This document shows, piece after piece, positions 37,647-49,031 of a stretch of DNA of 64,000 bases. The position numbers were made by a program, and so were the translations under genes. Source of the stretch: Stenotrophomonas maltophilia (GTDB lineage: Bacteria > Pseudomonadota > Gammaproteobacteria > Xanthomonadales > Xanthomonadaceae); NCBI RefSeq assembly GCF_003970865.1, contig NZ_RXLZ01000003.1, positions 58,677-122,676 of the forward strand. Reading direction: 5' to 3'. The stretch's first letter is position 1. Every line of letters begins with the position of its first letter. The notes under the pieces are model-generated. The model was given only the letters and a program-made list of their open reading frames with translations. It was not told where the DNA came from and made no database searches.

Positions 37647-38081
37647 TCATTCCTCCAGCCTTGAAAGCCGCCGCAGATGCCAGCTCAGGCTGGCCCATGG
37701 GGCACCAAAAATCATCAGGAAGGGAGCATAGAGCAGAGCTGCCGGCTCCCAACCAATGGCTGTGAAGAGCATCGCGACGGCCGCAACGGCCTGGAAGGCA
37801 GACACCACCGGCAAGGCATTCAGCCAGGTGGACTGGGACTGCAGCCCTTCTGCACCGCAAGTCCGCCAAGTGTTGGCCAGCATCAGCGCTGCATACGCGC
37901 TCCAGACCGACATGCCCCCCCAGTTTGCGGCAGCCATCAGAAACGCTTCTGATGGCTGGCGGCTGAGCCACACCATCAGAAGAACCAGCGTAGCCAGCAC
38001 ACCTGCCATCGCACAAGGAATGGAGAACAGCAGCAGATGCCAGAGCACCCTGATGCGTTTCCTTTGAACGGATGTGTTCAT
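37647..38081 (-). CDS. Small multi-pass membrane protein, type II copy A
   Basis: A 144-residue protein with about four hydrophobic segments, starting MNTSVQRKRIRVLWHLLLFS. It is a paralogue of the gene at 38408: both contain LLFSIPCA(M/L)AG near the start, LANTW in the middle and GAPW(A/I)SL near the end. ATG 38081 aligns the two. No known family recognised; four-helix membrane proteins of this size can be immunity-like, but no toxin gene is nearby. It lies 97 bases after a truncated copy of the type I gene. Confidence 0.7.
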   Translation of the reverse strand: MNTSVQRKRIRVLWHLLLFSIPCAMAGVLATLVLLMVWLSRQPSEAFLMAAANWGGMSVWSAYAALMLANTWRTCGAEGLQSQSTWLNALPVVSAFQAVAAVAMLFTAIGWEPAALLYAPFLMIFGAPWASLSWHLRRLSRLEE

Positions 38082-38178
38082 GGGTGACTCCCAAGATGAA
38101 AACTCTTGAGAAGTTAGCCAGGGAATTTCTACATCACCATGCAACTTGTCTGAAAATCAGAGGCAGGGAAGAAAAAGC

Positions 38179-38309
38179 TCAGGTCCGCCAGCGCAGCCAC
38201 GCCAGGTGCCCGGCCATCACCAGCAGTGGCGGGCCAAAGCCGAGGAAGGCCAATGTCGAGATCTCCCCGCGCTTGAAGGTGAAGTACAGCGTGGCGGCGA
38301 CCACGCCGA
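38179..38309 (-). pseudogene. Truncated 3' copy of the 38929 membrane-protein gene
   Basis: About 119 bases here match the 3' end of the 38929-39363 gene with only about six differences by eye (roughly 95%), encoding GVVAATLYFTFKRGEIST and GHLAWLRW. The 5' two thirds are missing and replaced, at about 38310, by sequence resembling the region just upstream of nrdR. The frame is open through the junction into 38457, but no intact protein is expected. Confidence 0.8.
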
Positions 38310-38407
38310 AGGCGAATCGGTACGCCTGGCTCAGGGGAATACCTGCCGGAAGGGTTTTGACAGTTTTGCAACAGCACTTGAGAAGGGCCCGACCAGCAAA
38401 CTCCGCT
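38310..38407 (-). repeat. Diverged second copy of the nrdR upstream region
   Basis: On the minus strand this segment (TTTGCTGG...GGGCCCTTCTCAAGT...CCCTGAGCCAGGCGT) aligns with 37453-37535 just upstream of nrdR (TTTGCTGC...GGGCCCTTTCTCAGGT...CCCTGAGCCAGGCGT). It suggests a tandem duplication with one breakpoint at the nrdR start and the other inside the type I gene. Confidence 0.7.
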
Positions 38408-38842
38408 TCACTTGACTGGCCCGCTGGCTTTCGACAGCCATCGGAAGTGGCAGGCAAGGCTGATCCAGGGAGCCCCCCAACCGATTGCCAATATCAGCAG
38501 TATCGGATCCACTCCAAGACTTGAAACTGTTATCACCGACGCGGACACAGCCTGAGCAGCTGACACTAGAAACAGCGTCCCCAGCACTGGCGCGGCGGGC
38601 TTCAATCCATCCGGTCCGCGCATCTGCCACGTGTTTGCGAGCTGGAAAACAAGCGGGATCGCCGTCACAGAGAGCAGACCCCACATCGCAAGCAATGCAA
38701 GAAGTGCGCTGTTGTCACCGCCGTGCGCCCATACCCATAGGAACAGCAGCGAACCCAACAGGCCAGCCAACGCGCAGGGAATGGAAAAAAGAAGGCTGTG
38801 GAGAAGCAGGTAGAGGCCGTGTCGGCGGCGCCAGGATTGCAT
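38408..38842 (-). CDS. Small multi-pass membrane protein, type II copy B
   Basis: A 144-residue paralogue of the 37647 protein with about four hydrophobic segments: a basic N-terminus (MQSWRRRHGLYLLLHS), LLFSIPCALAGLLGSLLFL, LVFQLANTWQMRGPDGL and IGWGAPWISLACHFRWLS. A GGAG ribosome site lies upstream. It follows the intact type I gene at 38929 by 86 bases. Function unknown. Confidence 0.7.
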   Translation of the reverse strand: MQSWRRRHGLYLLLHSLLFSIPCALAGLLGSLLFLWVWAHGGDNSALLALLAMWGLLSVTAIPLVFQLANTWQMRGPDGLKPAAPVLGTLFLVSAAQAVSASVITVSSLGVDPILLILAIGWGAPWISLACHFRWLSKASGPVK

Positions 38843-38928
38843 CGGGGGCTCCTTCCAGTAGTTCGGAAGACCCTAGTCCTGACGCCTGCGGCACACCATG
38901 CAATTTCTTTGAAACTTCCAACCACCAG

Positions 38929-39363
38929 TCACACAGCGTCGGTCGCGCCCCAGCGCAGCCACGCCAGGTGCCCGGCCATCGCCAGCAGCGGCGGGCCAAA
39001 GCCGAGGAAGGCCAATGTAGAGATTTCCCCGTGCTTGAAGGTGAAGTACAGCGTGGCGGCAACCACGCCCAACGCGGCCAGCGCCCCCAGCCCCAGCCCT
39101 ACCCAGGCAACAACCGGGGAGTGGCGCAGGCCTGTGACACCGCGCCACAGGAACAGGCCGCTCAGCCACAACCACGACAGCAGGCCGATGATTCCGGCCG
39201 ACGACCACAGCAGCAACAACCTGTGCTCGTCGCCCGTCAGGTACTTGCCGTCCCATACGACCATCAGCCCCAGCACGGCCCCCGTGCCACCCGCCGCCAC
39301 GGTGGGCAGGCCCACCAGCAGGCCGGCGATCGCCATCCAGCGTTTGTGCAGACGCTCATCCAT
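38929..39363 (-). CDS. Small multi-pass membrane protein, type I copy 1
   Basis: A 144-residue protein with about four membrane spans. It starts MDERLHKRWMAIAGLLVGLP, very like the next gene upstream (MDERHLKYLYTALAVLFGLP), so the two are tandem paralogues. The C-terminus (LAFLGFGPPLLAMAGHLAWL) is duplicated in the pseudogene at 38179. No family recognised. Confidence 0.7.
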   Translation of the reverse strand: MDERLHKRWMAIAGLLVGLPTVAAGGTGAVLGLMVVWDGKYLTGDEHRLLLLWSSAGIIGLLSWLWLSGLFLWRGVTGLRHSPVVAWVGLGLGALAALGVVAATLYFTFKHGEISTLAFLGFGPPLLAMAGHLAWLRWGATDAV

Positions 39364-39390
39364 GCGTTCGATCTCCTTCCATGGGCCACG

Positions 39391-39810
39391 TCATGCGCGG
39401 CGTTTGATCCACACCAGCATCGCAGCCGGCACCAGCATCGACGGGCCCAACAGCAACAAGCCGAGGCCTTCGCCGTGCACGGCGATGCCCCACCACAGCG
39501 CCAGCCCCAGCGGGGGCAAGGCGGCGAGACCGCCCGCCAGCAGCATCCACCACCAGAGGCGGTGCACGTGCAGCCCGGCACGCCCCTGCATCAGAAAACC
39601 CGCGCTGAGCCACAACCAGGCCAGGCAGCCGGCAATGCCGGCCAGGCCCCACAGCGGCATCACCGTCACCGAGGCCAGCGTGCCATGACCGAACTGGCCC
39701 AGCCCCATCAGCAGCAGCATCGTCGCCGCCGCGCCGCCCATCGCCAGGCTGGGCAGGCCGAACAGCACCGCCAGGGCGGTGTAGAGGTACTTGAGGTGGC
39801 GCTCATCCAT
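39391..39810 (-). CDS. Small multi-pass membrane protein, type I copy 2
   Basis: A 139-residue protein, about four membrane spans, starting MDERHLKYLYTALAVLFGLP and ending in a basic tail (VWIKRRA). It shares its N-terminal motif, WLWLSAGF/WLWLSGLF and overall plan with the 38929 protein. ATG 39810 is aligned with that paralogue. It is the first gene of the leftward array, 27 bases from the next, and follows glyA by 66 bases. Confidence 0.7.
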   Translation of the reverse strand: MDERHLKYLYTALAVLFGLPSLAMGGAAATMLLLMGLGQFGHGTLASVTVMPLWGLAGIAGCLAWLWLSAGFLMQGRAGLHVHRLWWWMLLAGGLAALPPLGLALWWGIAVHGEGLGLLLLGPSMLVPAAMLVWIKRRA

Positions 39811-39831
39811 GCGCGGTTGCTCCAATGCCGG

Positions 39832-39870
39832 GGTCAGAGCCCTTCCCTGCGGGAAGGGATCCGACCCCTG
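39832..39870. repeat. GGGGTCAGAGCCC palindromic repeat, copy 1
   Basis: GGGGTCAGAGCCCTTCCC-TGC-GGGAAGGGATCCGACCCC, an imperfect palindrome just after the glyA stop. A second copy in the same orientation lies at 41268-41306. It is not of the SMAG type and may act as the glyA terminator. Confidence 0.75.
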
Positions 39871-39876
39871 CTTCGA

Positions 39877-41130
39877 TCACCCGTAGACCGGGTACTTGCG
39901 GCACTGCGCGCTGACGGCATCGCGCACGCGGGCAATGACGGCGTCATCGCTCGGCGCGTCGAGCACGTCGGCGATCCAGTTGGCCAGGTCCACGCAGTCC
40001 TGTTCGACGTAACCACGGGTGGTCACCGCCGGGGTACCCAGTCGCAGGCCCGAGGTCACGAACGGCGAACGCGGGTCGTTCGGCACCGAGTTCTTGTTGA
40101 CGGTGATGTGGGCCTTGCCCAGCGCCGCTTCCGCGTCCTTGCCGGACACGTCCTTGCCGATCATGTCGACCAGCATCAGGTGATTCTGGGTGCCGCCGGA
40201 GACGATCTTGTAGCCGCGCGCGATCAGCGTGTTGGCCATCGCCTGGGCGTTCTTCACCACCTGCTGCTGGTAGGCCTTGAAGCCCGGTTCCAGTGCTTCC
40301 TTGAAGGCCACGGCCTTGCCGGCGATGACATGCATCAGCGGACCGCCCTGGATGCCCGGGAACACGATCGACTGCAGCTTCTTCACCAGGTCTTCGTTGG
40401 CACCCTTGGCGACGATGATGCCGCCGCGCGGGCCGCGCAGGGTCTTGTGGGTGGTGGAGGTGACCACGTGGGCGTGCTCCAGCGGGCTCGGGTAGACGCC
40501 TGCAGCCACCAGACCGGCAACGTGCGCCATGTCCACGAACAGGTACGCACCGACCTTGTCAGCGATGGCGCGGAAGCGCGCCCAGTCGATCACCTGCGAG
40601 TAGGCCGAGAAGCCAGCCACGACCATCTTCGGCTTGTGCTCCAGGGCCAGGCGCTCGACTTCGTCGTAATCGATCAGGCCCTGGTCGTTCACACCGTACT
40701 GCACGGCGTTGAACAGCTTGCCCGAGGCGTTGACCTTGGCACCGTGGGTGAGGTGGCCGCCGTGGGCAAGGCTCATGCCGAGGATGGTGTCACCCGGCTG
40801 CAGCAGGGCGAAGTACACGGCCTGGTTGGCCTGCGAACCGCTATGCGGCTGCACGTTGGCGTAGTCGGCGCCGAACAGCTGCTTCAGGCGGTCGATCGCC
40901 AGCTGCTCGGCGATGTCCACGTACTCGCAGCCACCGTAGTAGCGCTTGCCCGGGTAGCCTTCGGCGTACTTGTTGGTCAGCTGGCTGCCCTGCGCTTCCA
41001 TCACCGCCGGGCTGGTGTAGTTCTCGCTGGCGATCAGCTCGACGTGGTCTTCCTGGCGCTGGGTTTCAGCGGCGATGGCCTTGGCCAGTTCGGGATCGTA
41101 GGATTCGATGCGGACGTCACGCGGGAACAT
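39877..41130 (-). CDS. glyA: Serine hydroxymethyltransferase
   Basis: PLP enzyme that converts serine and tetrahydrofolate to glycine and methylene-THF. The 417-residue protein has [74 protein letters not shown] and the PLP-lysine motif [19 protein letters not shown] 41130 gives the standard length; the frame continues 20 codons upstream without homology. It is flanked by two copies of a GGGGTCAGAG palindrome. Confidence 0.97.
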   Translation of the reverse strand: MFPRDVRIESYDPELAKAIAAETQRQEDHVELIASENYTSPAVMEAQGSQLTNKYAEGYPGKRYYGGCEYVDIAEQLAIDRLKQLFGADYANVQPHSGSQANQAVYFALLQPGDTILGMSLAHGGHLTHGAKVNASGKLFNAVQYGVNDQGLIDYDEVERLALEHKPKMVVAGFSAYSQVIDWARFRAIADKVGAYLFVDMAHVAGLVAAGVYPSPLEHAHVVTSTTHKTLRGPRGGIIVAKGANEDLVKKLQSIVFPGIQGGPLMHVIAGKAVAFKEALEPGFKAYQQQVVKNAQAMANTLIARGYKIVSGGTQNHLMLVDMIGKDVSGKDAEAALGKAHITVNKNSVPNDPRSPFVTSGLRLGTPAVTTRGYVEQDCVDLANWIADVLDAPSDDAVIARVRDAVSAQCRKYPVYG

Positions 41131-41212
41131 CGGGTACTCCAGCAGGCAGGGAAAGGGGGTACGACTCAGCCCTCGATTGTAGCCCCGCACCGGCCTGCTG
41201 GGGCCGAAACGG

Positions 41213-41247
41213 ACGGGGCCGGCATCCCCGAAGGAATCCGGCCCCGT
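41213..41247. other. GC-rich hairpin upstream of glyA
   Basis: ACGGGGCCGG and CCGGCCCCGT form a 10-bp stem with a 15-base loop. It sits between the RcnB-like gene's 3' end and the glyA start, so it may terminate the former or lie in the glyA leader. No U-run follows. Confidence 0.5.
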
Positions 41248-41267
41248 ATGGTTTCGATTGATGTTGT

Positions 41268-41306
41268 GGGGTCAGAGCCCTTTCCGTTGGAAAGGGATCC
41301 GACCCC
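41268..41306. repeat. GGGGTCAGAGCCC palindromic repeat, copy 2
   Basis: GGGGTCAGAGCCCTTTCC-GTT-GGAAAGGGATCCGACCCC, a near-identical copy of the repeat at 39832-39870, 12 bases after the RcnB-like gene's stop. Confidence 0.75.
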
Positions 41307-41317
41307 GGCCACGATCC

Positions 41318-41791
41318 TCAGCGGTTGCTGAGCACATACTGGGCAATCACACCGGTGGCGATGGCCACCAGCAGCATGTTGCCGCGGTCATCGCGAATCC
41401 ACTGGTGCCCGTAGGGCGGGCGACGCAGGTGATAGCGCGGGTAGTCGTTCACCACATAGATCGGGCCGCGGTAATAGTCGCGGTAGCGATGGCCGACCTT
41501 CCAGCCATAGCCCGGGCCATAGGCCGGGCGATACACCACACGCGGCGGCGCCGGGCGGTAGTAGCGGTCATGGTCGCGGTGCCACTCGCGGCGATCCTGA
41601 CGGTAGTCGCGCCGGGCCTCGCGGCGGTCGCGTTCCCAGTCACGGCGGTCGTGGCGCCATTCACGGCGATCCTCCCGCCACTCACGGCGGTCGTGGTCGC
41701 GGCGATGGTCGTTGTCGGCGAAAGCCGGGGCCACGGCGCCCAGCGCCAGCACAGAGGCCACGGCGCCGGCCATTACTCGATTGATGCGCAT
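41318..41791 (-). CDS. RcnB-family periplasmic protein with Arg/Asp repeats
   Basis: A 157-residue exported protein: signal peptide (VMAGAVASVLALGAVAPAFA), a highly charged stretch with about six DRREWR-like repeats (residues ~27-75), then a C-terminal domain typical of RcnB (GHRYRDYYRGPIYVVNDYPR, YGHQWIRDD, LLVAIATGVIAQYVL). RcnB in E. coli modulates nickel/cobalt homeostasis in the periplasm; many relatives have no known role. The charged repeats are far more extended than in E. coli RcnB. Confidence 0.8.
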   Translation of the reverse strand: MRINRVMAGAVASVLALGAVAPAFADNDHRRDHDRREWREDRREWRHDRRDWERDRREARRDYRQDRREWHRDHDRYYRPAPPRVVYRPAYGPGYGWKVGHRYRDYYRGPIYVVNDYPRYHLRRPPYGHQWIRDDRGNMLLVAIATGVIAQYVLSNR

Positions 41792-41932
41792 GTCAGACCT
41801 CTGCTCGGGTGGGTGGTGAACCCATATTGCGCACCCGATCTGAACCGTTTCCGGCTGGAAACGCTTCCCGCTGCAGGACTGTGACCGGGTATTCAGGCCG
41901 CGGCCAGCCCGGCGCCCCTTCCCGGGCGCGGC

Positions 41933-41955
41933 CCGGAACCGGTTCCGGCTATAAT
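41933..41955 (+). promoter_or_regulatory. ettA promoter -10 with adjoining 16-bp palindrome
   Basis: TATAAT at 41950-41955 is a perfect -10 element, and directly upstream CCGGAACCGGTTCCGG (41933-41948) is a perfect 16-bp palindrome occupying the spacer. No good -35 is visible. The layout suggests a regulator site. Together with an inverted repeat at 41846-41863 this is the content of the 253-base gap before ettA. Confidence 0.55.
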
Positions 41956-42044
41956 TGGCGGTATTCCATTTCAGTCTGTGCCCGCTGCCGCAACGGGATG
42001 TTCCCGTGACGGGTCGGGCGCAGGGCCGCGCCTACGGAGACCGC

Positions 42045-43709
<1,665 letters not shown>

Positions 43710-43718
43710 GGCAACAGG

Positions 43719-43751
43719 AAAGGCCGCGCTCGCGCGGCCTTTCTCCTTTTT
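43719..43751 (+). terminator. Rho-independent terminator of ettA
   Basis: GAAAGGCCGCGC-TCG-CGCGGCCTTTC followed by TCCTTTTTG, ten bases after the ettA stop. Confidence 0.9.
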
Positions 43752-43771
43752 GCAATGTGTACCGACCATGC

Positions 43772-43796
43772 ATGCCGGCCAGCGGCCGGCATCTAC
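43772..43796. repeat. Single SMAG palindrome abutting a start codon
   Basis: ATGCCGGCC-AGC-GGCCGGCATCTAC in inverted orientation, ending two bases before the ATG of the permease gene. It would form a hairpin over the ribosome-binding region. Confidence 0.8.
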
Positions 43797-43798
43797 CC

Positions 43799-45127
<1,329 letters not shown>

Positions 45128-45138
45128 GCGGTAGGTGA

Positions 45139-45161
45139 TGCCGGCCAGCGGCCGGCACTAC
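45139..45161. repeat. Single SMAG palindrome (inverted)
   Basis: TGCCGGCC-AGC-GGCCGGCACTAC, 11 bases after the permease stop. Confidence 0.8.
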
Positions 45162-45210
45162 CGGACGCGGGGTTCACCCGCCACGCACGGCGCTCTGGGA
45201 TGATGCGGGC

Positions 45211-46215
45211 ATGGTTCGGCCTGCCCTTCCCGCGGATCCGTCTTCGCCGTTGCGCCGTCGATTGCTGCGCTCGGCGGTGCTGGCGCCATTGGCCAGCATG
45301 CTCGCCACCCTGCCCGGCTGCTCGCTGCCAGTGCAGGTGGATGGCACCTTCCTGCAGCCGTGGCGCATCCACCTGCAGTGGGGCCTGGCCGACTGGCAGC
45401 GATCCTTGAAGCTTGCGCATACGCTGGGCTGCCGTCAGCTGGTGCTGCAATGGACCGGCATCGTCGGTGGCAGCGACGGCGACTGGTCGCTGCCCGACGG
45501 CAGCCTGCAGCAGCTGTTCACTGCCGCCAGCGAGAACGACATCCGCATCCGCGTCGGACTGCCCTTCCAGCAACGCTGGTGGCAGGCGATCGGGGCCGAC
45601 GATGCCATGCTGCAGGCGTTCCTTGCCGACAGCCTCGCGCATGCACGCAGCTGGTTGGCACAGGCCCCCTGGGCGCAGCAGCCGGCCTTCGAGGGCTGGT
45701 ACCTGCCCTACGAACTGGAGCAGTACCACTGGGCTGATCCGGCCCGCCAGCAGTGGCTGGCGCAATGGCTGCACGGGCTGGTGGAGGCCGCCAGCGCGCG
45801 CGGCGGTGACTGTGCGATCTCCTGTTACTTCAGCCGCCTGCAGACCGATGGCAACCTGGTCACGCTGTGGCAGGCGGTGCTGGCACAGGCCACGCTACGG
45901 CCGATGGTGCAGGATGGCGTGGGGGTGGCCGGTGCCGGCAACGTGCAGCAGCTGCAACCGCTGCTCGATCATTTCCACGCACACGGCATCGGTTTCGATG
46001 CGATCGTTGAGTTGTTCCGCGAACTGCCCAGCGGCCCTGCCGACGGCAGCGGATTCAAGGGCGAAACCGCCGATGCCGCACGCATCCAGCGGCAGTTGGC
46101 ATGGGCACGCGGCAGCGGCGCACAACAGGTGCTGGTCTATGCGCTGGAGCCATGGTTGACCCAGGACACACCGCAGGCGGCGGCGCTGCGGCGGCGCTGG
46201 GGGCTGGCTCAGTAG
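45211..46215 (+). CDS. DUF4434 (YbcH-like) exported protein next to the Nfr locus
   Basis: A 334-residue protein with a basic N-terminus (LRRRLLRSAVLAPLASMLAT) and possible lipobox TLPGC, so it is probably exported or a lipoprotein. The mature part (GTFLQPWRIHLQWGLADWQ, LVLQWTGIVGG, FEGWYLPYELEQYHW) fits DUF4434, a TIM-barrel glycosidase-like family. To my recollection E. coli YbcH, encoded next to nfrAB, belongs to it. It is convergent with nfrA and overlaps its 3' end by seven bases. I infer a role in processing the glycan made by the locus. Confidence 0.7.
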   Translation: MVRPALPADPSSPLRRRLLRSAVLAPLASMLATLPGCSLPVQVDGTFLQPWRIHLQWGLADWQRSLKLAHTLGCRQLVLQWTGIVGGSDGDWSLPDGSLQQLFTAASENDIRIRVGLPFQQRWWQAIGADDAMLQAFLADSLAHARSWLAQAPWAQQPAFEGWYLPYELEQYHWADPARQQWLAQWLHGLVEAASARGGDCAISCYFSRLQTDGNLVTLWQAVLAQATLRPMVQDGVGVAGAGNVQQLQPLLDHFHAHGIGFDAIVELFRELPSGPADGSGFKGETADAARIQRQLAWARGSGAQQVLVYALEPWLTQDTPQAAALRRRWGLAQ

Positions 46216-49031
46216 TAGAGGATGGCGGTGGCAAACAGGCCCTTGGCACGCTGCGTATCACCGCCACCGATCGCGAAGCGGTACTGCACGGTCAGGTCCA
46301 GGTAGGAACGCGGCGTGTTGTAGTGGTCCTCTCGGAACCAGTAGCGCACGCCCACGCCTGGCCCTGCGCCGAGTGACCAGCTGCGCTGCGTATCGTTGAG
46401 CGCGAACGACTGCGCCGGGAACAGTGGGTAACGGATGTCGCGCACGCGCGAGCGCTGGTCCAGCCAATCGGCACCGACCACGACATAGGGTGTGATCACC
46501 CAATGCGTCTGCCCGGCACCGAAACGGAAGCTGCGCCCGGCGCGTAATTCACCGGCTGCGAACCACTGTTCGCGATGCAGGCGGCCATTGGCCTCACCCA
46601 GGCGCCGCACCGGCGTGCCGTTGGCATCAAGCGCGTCGAGGGTGAAGGTGGCACCGTTGTCGTCCCAGGTATATCCCCCCTGCGCGTAGCCACTGACCAT
46701 CCACCACTGGTTCACATCGGTGCGCAGATCGGTGCCGTGGTAATAGCCGTAGGTCAGGTAGGACATCCAGCCACCGGAACCACTGGCCAGCCGGTAACGT
46801 GCCAGCGTGCTGGCTTCCAGCGGCCGGTTCAGCGCCAGCTGCAGGCGGCACTGCACTGCTGCCGACTCGGGGTAGACCTCGCCCTGGCGGGTTGCGCTGC
46901 CGAGAAACTGGCGGCGCTCGACACCGGCGCTCAAACCGGTCTGGCCAAAGGCGTAGCGCAGGCCGAACGAGGCGATGGTGGACGGCCAGCCGGTAGTGGA
47001 ACGCGAGTGGCTGAGGCGCTCGGCGCGTGCACGCGCATCCGGCGTTGATTCGCCGGTGCACGGGTCCACCGCGCGGATCGATTCGTAGGTGCCGCCCTCG
47101 TCGTACAGCGTGTTGAGCAGGCGCGCGTAGAGTTCCAGCGTGCCATGCTGGTCGTTGAAGGCCGGGGGCCGCCAGAACGCCTCCAGCGTGCTGAACACCG
47201 AATCGCCCGGCGTGCTGATCGCCGCGCCGCCGACATTGGTCGCCGCCTGGCGCGCACCTCGGAAACCCGCCGAGGCGATCACGCCCCACTCGCGCGAGTA
47301 ATTGGCGATGGCATTGCGCACGTTGTAGCGCTGGTGCGCATCCAGTGGCAGCTCACCGGCATCGGCGCGATCAATGGCGCTACGCAGCAGCGTCACCGCC
47401 TGTGGATGGTCGCCGTTGGCTGCGCTGGCATAGGCCTGGTCGAGCACTACGCTTTTCGGTGCCCTGCCGGTGGCCTCGGCGGCACGGAAGTCGGCCAGTG
47501 CGCGCGCCGGCTCGCGGGCCTTCTGGTTGAGGTAGCCGCGCTGCATCAGCGCGCCCGCTTCATCGGGGTGCTGCGCCAGTGCTGCATCCAGGCGCTGCCG
47601 CGCTTCGTCCTGCTGGGTACGGTTGCCCGACGCCAGTGTGGTGGTCAGCAGGCCCTGCAGGTTCGCGTCCTCCGGCGCGAGTTGCACGGCCTGCCGTGCC
47701 TCACCGATGGCATCGGCGTAATCCTGGCGCGCGTAGGCAGCGTAGGCACGCTGTGCGGCACCGCCATCCCCCTGCAGGTCGGCCGGCATCAGTTCGCAGA
47801 CGTTGCCGCTGTCACCGGCCTGGCAGTGCTGGACCGGTGCCGGGTAGGCCTGGGCGCTGATGCGGGGAAGCGCGCGACTGGAGCGGATCGCCCTGCTGCG
47901 TTGCTCGATGCCCTGCTGCAGCAGCTGCTGCGCGCGTGCATCGCCTTCACCTGCCGGTACCGCCGCCTGCAACGGTGCCAGCAGTGCAGCTGCGCGTACC
48001 CGATCACCTGCGGCCAGCGCAGCATCCACCGCCAGCAGGCGCACGTTGCGCTGCTGCGTTGTTGATCCCGGCGAGGCAAGCGCGGCGTCGAAATCCTCAT
48101 TGGCCAGCGCCACACTGCCCTGGCGCTGGCGCAGGTAGCCACGCATCACCCGTGCATTGAGGTCGTTGGCATCCACCTGCAATGCCGCATCAGCACTGTG
48201 CTCAGCGTTCGCGAGCTGATCGCCCTGCAGCTGCGCGGTGATCAGCAGCAACCGGTATGAAGCAACGTCGGGGGCCAGCTCCACGGCGGCGTGCGCCTGC
48301 TCAATGGCGGCGGCATCCTCGCCTGCGGACAGCGATTGATAGGCCTGCTGGGCCTGCAGCAGCGCGCGTTGGCGGCCCAATGCCACGCGCCGCGTGCGCA
48401 GTTCTTCGACATTCGGTGCGCCCAGCTGCAGCGCGGTGCTGATGGCGGCGTCGGCCTGTCCGGGCTGTTGCTGTGCCTCCAGCGCGACCACCCACAGCAG
48501 CGCCCATGCGCCCTGTTTCGGCTGCTGCCGGAACGCCTGCTCGGCCTTGCTGGCGGCGATGCCCATCTGCCCGGCGTCGTAGGCCGCATAGGCTTCGGTT
48601 GCCAGCATGTAGGCCTGCCGATTGTTGCGGTCGGCCACCGTTGCGGGTGCACGCGGTACCGCTGTGCTGCGCGCGGCACCTGTGGTCGTCCTGGGCGCAG
48701 CGGCCGCCAGCGCCGGCAAGGCCGGATCCTTCATCCCCGCGGCCAGCGCACGGCGCGCCTGCTGCTGCGCTTCTGCGCCACGACCAAGCTTCTGCAGCGC
48801 ATAGATCTGCAGCAGGCGCAGCCGCACCACATCCGGGCGCAGCCGGATCGCTTCACTGGACTGCCGGTAGGCGGCGGGGTAATCGCCACGTTCATAGGCG
48901 GCAAAAGCCTGCTCGGCGATGCGGTAGGCCGCACCGGACAGCGGCAGTGCCGCATCGGCCTGCGCCAGCACCGGCGCGGCGGCCGTGGCCAGTGCCACGG
49001 CAATGACGGTGGATAGCAGGGTGGTCTTCAT
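46209..49031 (-). CDS. nfrA: NfrA-like outer membrane exopolysaccharide export protein
   Basis: A 940-residue exported protein: signal peptide MKTTLLSTVIAVALATAAAP...LAQ, then about 550 residues of TPR-like helical repeats (AYERGDYPAAYRQSSEAIRL, AYARQDYADAIGEARQAVQL), and a C-terminal ~330-residue beta-rich part ending GLFATAILYY with a final aromatic, as for an outer-membrane barrel. This is the plan of E. coli NfrA, the phage N4 receptor and glycan exporter. Its ATG overlaps the nfrB stop by four bases, so production is coupled to the synthase. Sequence similarity is family-level only. Confidence 0.82.
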   Translation of the reverse strand: MKTTLLSTVIAVALATAAAPVLAQADAALPLSGAAYRIAEQAFAAYERGDYPAAYRQSSEAIRLRPDVVRLRLLQIYALQKLGRGAEAQQQARRALAAGMKDPALPALAAAAPRTTTGAARSTAVPRAPATVADRNNRQAYMLATEAYAAYDAGQMGIAASKAEQAFRQQPKQGAWALLWVVALEAQQQPGQADAAISTALQLGAPNVEELRTRRVALGRQRALLQAQQAYQSLSAGEDAAAIEQAHAAVELAPDVASYRLLLITAQLQGDQLANAEHSADAALQVDANDLNARVMRGYLRQRQGSVALANEDFDAALASPGSTTQQRNVRLLAVDAALAAGDRVRAAALLAPLQAAVPAGEGDARAQQLLQQGIEQRSRAIRSSRALPRISAQAYPAPVQHCQAGDSGNVCELMPADLQGDGGAAQRAYAAYARQDYADAIGEARQAVQLAPEDANLQGLLTTTLASGNRTQQDEARQRLDAALAQHPDEAGALMQRGYLNQKAREPARALADFRAAEATGRAPKSVVLDQAYASAANGDHPQAVTLLRSAIDRADAGELPLDAHQRYNVRNAIANYSREWGVIASAGFRGARQAATNVGGAAISTPGDSVFSTLEAFWRPPAFNDQHGTLELYARLLNTLYDEGGTYESIRAVDPCTGESTPDARARAERLSHSRSTTGWPSTIASFGLRYAFGQTGLSAGVERRQFLGSATRQGEVYPESAAVQCRLQLALNRPLEASTLARYRLASGSGGWMSYLTYGYYHGTDLRTDVNQWWMVSGYAQGGYTWDDNGATFTLDALDANGTPVRRLGEANGRLHREQWFAAGELRAGRSFRFGAGQTHWVITPYVVVGADWLDQRSRVRDIRYPLFPAQSFALNDTQRSWSLGAGPGVGVRYWFREDHYNTPRSYLDLTVQYRFAIGGGDTQRAKGLFATAILYY

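Noticed and set aside
37647..39810. A toxin-immunity or defence island in the small membrane-protein array.
   Set aside because: No toxin, nuclease, secretion or defence domain is present nearby; only the immunity-like size and duplication support it.
39391..39810. glyA and the membrane-protein array as one operon.
   Set aside because: A palindromic repeat that may terminate transcription lies in the 66-base gap, so co-transcription cannot be claimed.
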